Shown here piece by piece: positions 1-10,900 of a stretch of DNA of 33,688 bases (its first letter is position 1; every line of letters starts with the position of its first letter). Both the position numbers and the translations under genes were made by a program. This DNA comes from Lingula anatina (lineage: Eukaryota; Brachiopoda; Lingulata; Lingulida; Lingulidae): assembly GCF_001039355.2 (NCBI RefSeq), contig NW_019775392.1, positions 93,050-126,737 of the forward strand, in the 5' to 3' direction. The notes under the pieces are model-generated. The model saw only the letters and a list, made by a program, of their open reading frames with translations, made no database searches and was not told the origin of the DNA.

Positions 1-201
1 GAGAGAGAGAGAGAGGGGGGGGGGAGAGAGAGAGAGAGAGATGGGATCAAATAAGGACTGAACAGTTCCATAATGGCCAGACATAACCAGTTAGATCAGC
101 AGATCTTGGATATAATGAATATCAGGCTTTAAAATCAATTCTAACCACTTATTCCTTCACCTTATAAAATGACATATCAGATAAGAGAGAGAGAGACTAA
201 C

Positions 202-292
202 CTTGACAGAGTGATGCCAGGGCATTGAACAGCCTGGCTGTATACTGTCTGACCACCTCACTGGGGGAGTGTAACAGACTCATCACACCCTC
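202..292 (-). CDS. ARMC9: Second copy of ARMC9 exon 11 (probable other haplotype)
   Basis: Same 91-nt exon and same reading frame as 4966-5056, with a few base differences and a GTTAGT donor. The frame is intact, so this is not a decayed pseudogene. It sits downstream of exon 13 only because of the join at 1571. Confidence 0.85.
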
Positions 293-571
293 CTGGGGAC
301 AGAAAATATAGTATTATCATTATTATTATTATTATTATTATTATCATTATTATTACAACTACCAGTACTCCTGTTACTGCTACTCTTACTGCTCCAAAAA
401 AACTACTGCTACTACTACTACTGGAAAAAACTACTTCGACTACTACAAATAATGCTGCTGCTACAACTACTACTACAATTATCATTATTATTTTAAGAAA
501 ATTGTTACAATAATCATGATTTGCAACACGATATTCTGATATAAGCTCATGACAGTTTGATCCTCAATCTA

Positions 572-790
572 AGAGTGCATTCCCAGAGACTTGGATCGAT
601 CCATCCAGATCGACCTAACTCCCTGGGGTTCACGCTAAATTGCAGTCAGCCGAGTGGCAAGAAAGTTAATTACCCCTTACAGCTTTTAGTAGGCGGAACA
701 GACACTTAAGCCGGCTAAGCTGACAGTAATCTAGTGAGACTCCCCACAGGGATAGATGGATCTAAAATCTGTGGAAATGGGGTCTAAGAG
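572..790. mobile_element. MITE, family M1, copy in duplicated segment
   Basis: Shares the internal order GGATCGATCCATC, CTCCCTGGGGTTCACGC, CTAAATTGCAGTC, AAGTTAATTACC, CAGCTTTTAGTAGGC, CTAGTGAGACTCCCC with the 3424 copy in diverged form. It is the allelic partner of 5282-5501. Confidence 0.65.
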
Positions 791-916
791 CACTGTTATC
801 TAAGAATATTTCCTCATAGACTGTGAACTGCCTCAGGTATGGTGTGTCTGAGTTTCAAAACATCAGTGATTTCAGTAACTCAGCCCAATAATCAGATTTC
901 TAAATGACAGACTCAC

Positions 917-1015
917 CTTGTGTTGTGCATTGTTATGGCAACAAAGAATATCATTTTTAATATATCCCTGTAACACTGTGTCCCTCTGTTCTCCTGGCGC
1001 CGAGCGGGTCAAACG
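917..1015 (-). CDS. ARMC9: Second copy of ARMC9 exon 10 (probable other haplotype)
   Basis: Encodes the same 33 residues as 5628-5726 with the same splice sites. It is an open copy. Confidence 0.85.
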
Positions 1016-1250
1016 CTGGAAAATTTTAATAATCGACACTCAACTTTTGAAACTTTAAACAACTCATGTTTGACATAAAACATGAATTCCAAATGTGTGA
1101 TGCCATATTACAGTATAAATCACTCATGACAAATATTTCGGGCCGTGATCATATCAAAATTTTGCACAGATTAAAAAGCCTAGGAGTTAGTATAAGATCT
1201 TTAATTTTTTTTAAACTTGGATCAACAACTTATACGGATCTTTCTCTCAC

Positions 1251-1365
1251 CCATCTTAAGGCCTGTAACAACAGTGCCCGTCTTCTCTCTGGTCCATTCA
1301 CCAGGTCTTTCTTTATCTTGTCATAGTCCAGAGAAGACAGGAGACCCTGGTCCTTTTCTGGGGAT
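1251..1365 (-). CDS. ARMC9: Second copy of ARMC9 exon 9 (probable other haplotype)
   Basis: Same 115-nt exon as 5959-6073 with identical splice sites. One visible amino-acid change: ERRRALLL here against ERRQALLL in the other copy. Confidence 0.85.
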
Positions 1366-1570
1366 CTAGAAAGATAACAGTTTGTCAAACTTAGATCTTT
1401 ATTTACTTATAGATCTATTTATTCTTAAATCTTTTGATTTGTTTTAGTAAACATTATCAGTGATTATGTTTTTACACAGGCATTTTGTACGAGAACTATG
1501 TTTATAGTTTTTCAGCATGTTCAGTTTAAGATAAATATGTAAAGGCTCAAGCCCTGTTTTTTTTTTTTTG

Positions 1571-1571
1571 N
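1571..1571. other. Single-N contig join inside ARMC9 exon 13
   Basis: One ambiguous base separates exon 13 coding sequence (right) from the T-run of the duplicated segment (left). The T-run corresponds to about 6270-6278 in the other copy, where it lies in intron 8. Confidence 0.85.
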
Positions 1572-1678
1572 CTATGGAGTACTCCAGTGTGTAGTCAGAC
1601 AAGGAATCATTGTCCTCTAGTACTTGAACCAGCCACTGCAGTAACCCCTCGTCTATCATCACAGACTGTAGCTGACGT
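1572..1678 (-). CDS. ARMC9: ARMC9 exon 13, truncated by a gap
   Basis: Enters in phase 2 after a TTTCAG acceptor and encodes [20 protein letters not shown], then [10 protein letters not shown] plus one base. The reading frame and the family alignment (vertebrate YSVALLMN) run straight into the N at 1571 without a GT donor. The exon is therefore cut by the assembly, not by splicing. Confidence 0.93.
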
Positions 1679-1846
1679 CTGAAACACAACACAACACACA
1701 GTCAGTTAACACACAACACAACACAACACAACACAACACAACACAACACAACACAACACACAGTCGGTTAACACACAACATTTCTGTACCTGGCTCTCAA
1801 CCTCAACTCTGCTCATTTTAAGCAGACAACTTGAAAACTCAGTCTA

Positions 1847-1884
<38 letters not shown>

Positions 1885-4742
1885 ATAACACACACACACA
1901 CGCCTATTAAAATGTGGGCGACTGCCTTGTTTTAGAAAATGTTTTAAGTCAATACTTAATACTTCAAAGTTTTAGAGGCCCACTGCAGATTTATCTTGGT
2001 CTGTGGCAGACTAAATGTTTACACAGTTTTAATTATGTAGAGTAAATTAAACATCTATAAACTCTCAAACATCTTACCCATATTAGACATTCTAAAACCC
2101 ATGGTTATGATTTGTAATTTTTTATCAAATTGATACTGTAGTTTACTTCATCAGTTTTTTAAATTATTTATTGTCAGAGGTTGGCCTGCTAAATGCCAGT
2201 TTAAATGAATAATTTATTACATGACCTATATATATAGCATGTACCTGAGTGTTATGAGGAACAACTAAGTGCCATGCAAGCATTTTAAAAATGTGTCCCC
2301 AAACCACTAACATCAATATTTAAGTTAATTGATAGAAAGTGCAAGATAATTACAATATGTAAAATAACAGTAAGAAATCACCAAATTAATGTACATGTTA
2401 TTGTTTATATAATACTATAATACATGTACTTGGAGGCCATATTATAAATATCTATGCCTAGTTTTAAATCACATCTGACCAATTTTATTTCAATAAAAAA
2501 TACTTTACCATTAAACTGCATGCAGACGTACAATTTACAACACAGATTTATAAGAACGCCAAAAGGGCAGTATGTGACTGATGTGGTATTGTTTGGTATG
2601 TTTGGCACAATAGTTACATATCTTACCCTTGAGCTTCAACCACATAAAATGTACATGCACATTGATAAAGCTAAATAATATACTGAACACAACACAACTA
2701 TGATGTTATCTTTATACTATAGTCTTGTCTATATCCAAAAATATCCTTGACAGAATTAAAGATAATACAAATTTTGGCAATCATCAAAAAATGCTCCTTG
2801 AAAGAGTATTATTTGGTTTGTTTCTTTATTGGTTACTTACTAACATTCCATTGTGGACCAATACAATGTATACAGTAAACAAAATGTTTCCTCGCTCTTT
2901 GTAATGTCAATGTCAATTTACTCATTTCAACACAAAGACACAAAGAATCTAGAACTTAGCACAGGGATCATTGTACCTTTAGTAAATACTTACGACAAAC
3001 TGCTGGAAAAAACAAGTAATAACTTTTTATCTTTATCTAGATGGATAGTTTGTAAGGGTGATACCCCCCTCCGTCCAAAAAAGTATAAAACTAATGACAA
3101 AACGATCGCTTCATAAAAAATAAATAATAAATAAATAAATAAAGTAAAAAGAAAAGGTTGGGATCAGCCATCAATGTAAAATCAAATCACAACATAATAC
3201 CATCAACTGTACACACCTTTGCTGAATATCAGTATACATCTGCCCCAAATAACTGAAGCAACTTACCCTTGCTGAAAGAGATACAGCTGAATTCTTGGTA
3301 CTAAAACATCTGTTTCAGTGAAAGCCCTAGTTTCTCAAAAACTCTCAGGTCAACCTTTACCTCACAAAGTTTCTGTAAAGCTTGCAGAACATTTGAAGAT
3401 CAACATCATCCTTATCTGACTAAGACCCCGTTCCTGTAACTAGATTGATCTAGCAGGATGGGCCCATCTCCAAGGGATTTTTCGCTAAACTGTACTCAGC
3501 TTAAGTGGCTTAGATGACTGGCACGCCTACTGAAGCTGCTAAACGATAGTTAATTACCTCCTAACAGCTACAGTGGGCATGATAGACATCAGAGCCACTT
3601 AAGCTGAATGCAAATTAGTGAGCAACCCCTTGGAGATGGGTGGATCCTGCTTGATCAATCTAGGTATGGGAACAGGATCAAAGTTTCTGTAAAGCTCTGA
3701 GAATAAACTAAGGTGCACACATCCTCACCTTAGGTACAGTTTCTGCTGGGCCATGAGGACGTTCTAAAGTCAGCCCATTCTTACCTGAAGCTGAGTTTTC
3801 GTAGGGTTCCTAGGATGGCCTTTATCCTTACCTTAGACTGAGTTTTCGTAGGGTTCCTAGGATGGCCTTTATCCTTACCTTAGACTGAGTATTTGTAGGG
3901 TTCCTAGGATGGCCTTTATCCTTACCTTAGGCTAAGCTTCTGTAAGGCTCCTAGGACATTCTCTCGTGTGATAGAATCTTTCTCCTCTGATCTCAGCGTC
4001 TCGATCATGTGACCAAGAAGACTTGAGCTGGTGGATAAGTATGTTCGCCCTGTAAGAAAAGTTACATAAATTTTCAATTCCGTAAAAATCACAATCCCCA
4101 CTGAAGACAAAAAGGCAATTCCTTACCCTTAGAAAGAAAAACTAAAAACAGAAAAAGCAAAAAAAAAAATTAAAAAAAAAAAAAAAAAAACAAAAAACAA
4201 AAAAAAAAAAACAAAAAAAAACATTCAGTTAAAGGGATAATAACTCTTCGTTCGGCCAAAAAATGAATTTTACTGGAGTAAGCAACAATTTCCCCATACC
4301 TACCAATGGTTAATGAATCCATTTTTACATTCAAAGTTAGCCCCTTTTTTTTCTAAAAAGTTTGTTTTTTGTTATAATCTCTTAAGATATTATCACAGAG
4401 TATAGCCATCAATGGAGGTCATGAGGTCTAAAGACAAACTCAGATATCAGAATAGTAGCTATAACTGCTGTTTTTGTGGTACAACAGAATATGTATTATA
4501 TTTCTATGAGTTGTTCACGATGTTTTTACTGTGAAATATAGATCTCTAACGAAGAGTTATTATGATTCCTTTAATATCAAAAGATTGAAACACACAATGA
4601 AATATAAATTATCAGGTTGGATCAAACAGTTTAAGTAGACAGGGGTCAGGAAGGGGGGACCAGAGGGAGGGGCTGTGAAGTGAGAGGGGGTATATATCCT
4701 GCCAGGGTGATGTACAGGACATACTGATTGCTGTGTATACTC

Positions 4743-4777
<35 letters not shown>

Positions 4778-6446
4778 GAGACAGAGAGAGAGAGATAGAG
4801 AGAGAAGGGGGGGGAGAGAGAGAGAGATGGGATCCAATAAGGACTGAACAGTTCCATAACAGCCAGAGAGATCTTCGATATCATGAATATCAGGCTTTAA
4901 AATCAATCCTATCCACTTATTCCTTCACCATATAAAATGACATATCAGATAAGAGAGAAACTTACCTTGACAGAGTGACGCCAAGGCGTTGAACAGCCTG
5001 GCTGTATACTGTCTGACCACCTCACTGGGGGAGTGTAACAGACTCATCACACCCTCCTGTGGACACAAAATACATTATTAGTATTATTATCATTATTATT
5101 ACAACTACCAGTACTCCTGCTACTGCTACTACTGGAAAAACTACTTCTACTACTACAAATAATGCTGCTGCTACAACTACTACTACAATTATCATTATTA
5201 TTTTAAGAAAATTGTTACAATAATCATGATTTGCAACACGATATTCTGATATAAGCTCATGACAGTTTGATCTTCAATCTAAGAGTGCATTCCCAGAGAT
5301 TTGGATCGATCCATCCAGATCAACCTAACTCCCTGGGGTTCACGCTAAATTGCAGTCAGCCGAGTGGCAAGAAAGTTAATCACCCCCTTACAGCTTTTAG
5401 TAGGCAGAACAGACGCATAAGCTGGCTAAGCTGACAGTAATCTAGTGAGACTCCCCACAGGGATAGATCGATCTAAAATCTGTGGGAATGGGGTCTAAGA
5501 GCACTGTTATCTAAGAATATTTCCTCATAGACTGTGAACTGCCTCAGGTATGGTGTGTCTGAGTTTCAAAACATCAGTGATTTCAGTAACTCAGCCCAAT
5601 AATCAGATTTCTAAATGACAGACTCACCTTGTGTTGTGCATTGTTATGGCAACAAAGAATATCATTTTTAATATATCCCTGTAACACTGTGTCCCTCTGT
5701 TCTCCTGGCGCCGAGCGGGTCAAACGCTGGAAAATTTTAATAATCAACACTCAACTTTTGAAACTTTAAACAACTCAATGACATAAAACATGAATTCCAA
5801 ATGTGTGATGCCATATTACAGTATAAATCACTCATGACAAATATTTCGGGCCGTGATCATATCAAAATTTTGCACAGATTAAAAAGCCTAGGAGTTAGTA
5901 TAAGATCTTTAATTTTTTTAAAACTTGGATCAACAACTTATACGGATCTTTCTCTCACCCATCTTAAGGCCTGTAACAGCAATGCCTGTCTTCTCTCTGG
6001 TCCATTCACCAGGTCTTTCTTTATCTTGTCATAGTCCAGAGAAGACAGGAGACCCTGGTCCTTTTCTGGGGATCTAGAAAGATAACAGTTTGTCAAACTT
6101 AGATCTTTATTTACTTATAGATCTATTTATTCTTAAATCTTTTGATTTGTTTTAGTAAACATTATCAGTGATTATGTTTTTACACAGGCATTTTGTACGA
6201 GAACTATGTTAAACTTTATAGTTTTTCAGCATGTTCAGATTAAGATAAATATGTAAAGGCTCAAGCCCTGTTTTTTTTTTGACAAGTTCAACTCTGCACA
6301 TGTTAGTAATCTCCAATTTTCACTCTCTCTATTTTGCTCTCTTTCCATTCTTTTTCTCTCTCTCTCACATTCACACACTCATTCTCTCATCCTCCCCCTT
6401 TCTTTCCCTCCCTCACATATACAAACTCTCTCCTTCTCTCTCTGTT

Positions 6447-6488
<42 letters not shown>

Positions 6489-7916
6489 ACACTCTCTCTG
6501 TTTCCATCTCTCACTCTGTTTCCATCATTCTCTCTCTCACTCTCTCTTTCTCTCTCACACACACACGCATATACAAACTTTCTCTCTTCCTCTCTCTCTC
6601 ACCATTTCTCTCTCTTTCTCTCTCCGTTTCCATTTCTCCCTGTGTCTCTCTCTCATATACAAATGCATATACAAACTCTCTCTCTCCATATCTCTCTCCA
6701 TATCTCTCTCTCTCTATTTCTCTCTCTCTCTCTCCACACTCACATCTGTGGGACAGCTATGGACTGCCGGAGCACGTTGCCTGCCGTCCCGGGACGTGCA
6801 AAGTCTACAGACTGTCGCATGTGGTTGCTGAACAACCTGCTACAAATGCCCTGTATGTACTCTGCACTGATCTGGAACAGAACAATATGATTTGACGAAA
6901 AAAAAATATTTTGAAAATGCACACAACCTCCCACCCTGTTTTTCATATATAATCATACAGTGAAATACTTGTGCATTTAAAATTTAACAATATATAGCTA
7001 CAACTCAGACAACTGACAAAAAATATAATTATATTTATACTAACAATGAACGTAAAAAAAAAAACCCAAAGAAGTGCCAAAATAGCATATTTCTCTTTTC
7101 CTTTTTTCTTTCCTTTATTTATTTATTTATTCATAAAAAGAACCCTGTACCATCTGTCCCTGTACTGTTTTCTCCAGTGAGTCCACCAAGTCTGCTGTAA
7201 TCCCTATCAAACTATGGTAGTCTGACTGGACCTTGTTAAATCTTCTGATATATGTCATAGTACGTCTCTCTGCATCAACCACCTGCTGCTGAAGGTGCTG
7301 AAGCTCTGCTTGGACTTCTGGAATTACAGCAGGCAAATAAAAGTTAATAATAATGATTATAAAGAATAATTAACTTTTTTAACACGACCGCTTCATCTGG
7401 TTGTCTCTTTCTTACTGTGGGGGTGAATAAATAGCTTAAGTCAAATTTACTTCCAAAATTTTGAAGTAGGTGCAGTCTTTTTTTTTTTTTTTGCTGACTA
7501 AATATTTGATATTTAAACTTTGGACTTCATTTGTATCATATAAGAAACTGGTAAATTTTGAAGTAGGTGCAGTTTTTTTTTTTTTTTTTGCTGACTAAAT
7601 ATTTGATATTTAAACTTTGGACTTCATTTGTATCATATAAGAAACTGGTAGCGGCAACCTCAATGCCATGTAGGGAATGTGCAATTGCTCCATAATATTT
7701 ATGTAACCTTAAAGAATTGAATTTAGTTCTCGAGAATGAGGTTCAAACAGAATCTTAATCTCTGACAAAAGTTGTGCTATACTCAGATCTCCAGTTGAAT
7801 AATTTAATTCTACTGCCCTGTCTACTCACCTTTACTAGGACCCCCGCCTCCTTGCTGTGAGGTGAAGCTCAGGAAAATGTCTTTTGTTTTAAATTGCTCA
7901 AATAACACTGATCAGA

Positions 7917-7975
<59 letters not shown>

Positions 7976-10900
7976 GAGAGAGAGAGAGAGAGTGTCTGTA
8001 TGTCTTGCTGTGTGCATACATTTGCAAGTGCATATATATCCTAACTGTTTAATAATGAATAATGTGCATCTATATACCATGGAATGAAAATGTTTGTGTG
8101 TGCATATGTCCATATAAAACAACATCCTTCACAAAATGATAAAATTGATGTTCAGTAGATTATATTATATAAACCATTGTAACTCAGTTGATTGCTATCA
8201 GATAAGGATACATAGAGGTCAAAGAGCCTGGGTTGTGTGGAAGACTGCAGTGCTAAGGTGAGGAACTTCTCCAGTCTCTGCTGTAAATCACTGGCCCAGT
8301 CCTCCTGAAGACAACAACAACAATAACAACAACAACAAAAATAAAAATAAATTTACAATATCAATAATAATCTGACAAATTACACACCTATCTTAGAGTA
8401 ACAAAAAAAAATAGATGTAAGGAACCTTATAAGTAAGAAAAAATTGCATTTTCTGAGTAATATCTTATTATTATCCATCAAACAAAAAAAAATCTTTCAC
8501 AGGAATATACACTCTACATCTTGTCTTGTGATAAAAAAAATGAAAAAAATTGGGCTTTTTTTTTACTTTTCTCATATTAATGTTATCTGGATAAACTAAC
8601 AACTTACTGCAAACAACTCCTTATAAGAAGGGTGAGCCCTGGGGTTTGGGACGAAGGGCAGAGCGTAGAAGGGAAGAAACTCAGTGGTTTGGCTGAGTGA
8701 AGCACCTCTGGTCTCCAGATAATGCTTGAAAGCGGCCATTCCTTCCTCTGCTTGGACCTTAGCCTGGATAATAAAGATGTCAGGTGTAAGGCTGTTTGAG
8801 AAGTCAACAGATGGGCTTGTCTTGTAAAAACTGACACCTATTTTTATTTTTTTCTTTTTTATATTCATATAAACATTTTTTTATTATTATTATTATTTAT
8901 AGAACAGAGTTCACAAAGAAAAGCTTGACACCACATACTGTGACCACCTGAAATAAATTAGTTAAATATTTTGTATTTGGTGACCCAACAAAGAGCTCAT
9001 CAACAGTAAAGACACAAATTAATTTTGTATCACAAAGCAAGACGTTGAATAAATCATAGGCAAATACTTGAACCATATTGTATATTTAAATAAAAAAACC
9101 TACGTACATTCATTTTCAATCTAATACATTTTGTGTGTGTTTGCGTGTCTGACCTTTGAAAAGAACAAAAGCAAAGTTGGATAAAGGCTACCTACAAGCT
9201 TTGATATCAAATCAAATAAAAAAAGGCAAAGGGAAAACTTAAGAATATGAATGTCAGTGAAAAAAATGAAGATTAAGATGGATAATGATAAAAACTGGAT
9301 TATTTTATTTTGCTGAGAAAAAATGAACAAGTCCATAGGAAATCTGTGTAAAAACTTAGTAACACTGTTGGGTTCTTTAATATTAAAAATAGAAAAAAAA
9401 AATACTAAAATAAAACAAGAAAAAGGCGAAAGAAAATAAAATGTAAATCCTTTAAAACATCCACAACATCATCATAAAATCAGGTATAAATAAATGAATA
9501 ATTGTCTGATAAAACTTGTAAGCAGCCTTTACCCAAGCAGACTTGAATCTGTCAGTACTGAGGGCCATGCAGGTATGCTCCTCCTGGTGCAGCGAACACA
9601 GAACCAGAAAGAAAACTGACTTCAAAACATACATTTAATTACTAATAGTAATACTATAACTGTACTGGTATACAACAATAAATTAGTCTTTCGTCAATTA
9701 AAAACCTCCCCTCTCCCCCAAAGAGATGTTTTGATTGTTTTGAATCTTTCCTCTTATTTATAAAGCAAGAAATTCAATAACACTATAAACAAAGTAGAAA
9801 GCAACAAAGCCATGACAGCATCAAAGGCAGAAATACATGACAACTATCCTAATATCAATTCCAATAGCATTAAAAACTACACACTTTAATTCTACTACTA
9901 CTTCTCTGTCTACATAATGATTTAGACTAACAGTTAGACAATCTGTCTAGATTCTAAACAAAGACACACAGGAATCTTGAGGCATCTAAAATCAGAAAAT
10001 TTACCTCTTCTTCAGAAAATTCCTACAAAGAATAAGAACAGGCATTATGTTAGTAAAGTGCCACATGGAGTCTATTTGTGCTGGTTAAATATAATAAAAA
10101 TAAAAAAAAGTAAAATATTGGGCTTACTCTGAAATAGAGTCTTAAGGGTAAATGGTAAATATACTGTCAGTAGGCTAACTTTGCTTAGGATCTCATTTAG
10201 GGATTTAATTTACTCAGATTCACTCTGTGAGAACTCCCTGCAGAGTTGGATTGACCCAAGTACTAGTATAAAATTTGCTCAATTTTACAAGAAAACTTGA
10301 CAAACTTTATTTTTAAAATTTAATTGTTTTAAAACCTCTACAGTTCCTATAATGGCTACAAGTATTTATTCCAGAGTGAGCCCAAACCAAAAACCAGAAG
10401 TTTGTAGAGCAATGCTTAATCAATAGTCAATTACTCACTAGTTGTTCGAGGAGGCATGTCAAGCAGTATAGCCGATTCTGCTAATTGCACTTTAGCGAAA
10501 ATTCCTGGCAAAGTTGGATTGACCCAGTTGGTACAATATGTGAATCTGAATAGACACTATGTTTGTAAAAAAAAAACTTCATCCCATTCCTCACTTCACA
10601 TGGGTGAAGTCCAATAGCAAAAAGCATAGGCTTTATGGTTTTCCTGGCTGCCATCCCGATTTTCTTTTTATAAGTCATGTCTCCACCACATCTGATCCTA
10701 TTCCGGTGTATCCCCTACCTTTTTTTAAAATCAACATAACCCGCACTCCAAGTCACATCCTATCACAGTGTGTGCCTGCCTTCTTTACCAGTTCTCACCT
10801 CATCTCCCATCCCACGAATCATGGGATAGATGGCAAAATAGATGTACAGGTAGAACTCTAACTTTACCAGCTCTCACCTCATCTCCCATCCCACGGATCA

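Larger units (their letters stand above)
1..1570. repeat. Segment duplicated from about 4740-6280
   Basis: From the GA repeat at the window start to the T-run before the N, this segment aligns base by base with about 4740-6280, including introns and a MITE. Differences are scattered substitutions and small microsatellite or indel changes (for example a longer ATT/ACT tract at 320-425). The similarity reaches the window edge on the left and stops exactly at the N on the right. Confidence 0.93.
1679..3925 (-). other. ARMC9 intron 12
   Basis: Contains an AACAC-type satellite (1684-1781), a CT run (1849-1880), AT-rich unique sequence without convincing exons, a MITE at 3424-3679, and the decaying exon-12-tail array (about 3300-3942). 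Confidence 0.8.

Noticed and set aside
258-485. Val/Ile/Ser-rich minus-strand open frame
   Set aside because: It is a translation of the ATT/ACT trinucleotide-rich intron next to the duplicated exon 11; only the few residues overlapping 258-292 are exonic, and those in a different frame.
1066-1326. Plus-strand open frame duplicated at 5801-6034
   Set aside because: It runs antisense across exon 9 and its intron. It is duplicated only because the whole segment is, and the family homology is on the minus strand.
6279-6890. A 203-residue plus-strand open frame rich in Ser and Leu
   Set aside because: It is the translation of the CT-rich tract, runs antisense over ARMC9 exon 8, and has no non-repetitive content of its own.
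9452-9634. Minus-strand frame with [17 protein letters not shown] as an extra ARMC9 exon
   Set aside because: Exons 3 and 4 already align with vertebrate ARMC9 without missing residues, and no phase-compatible splice pair surrounds it.
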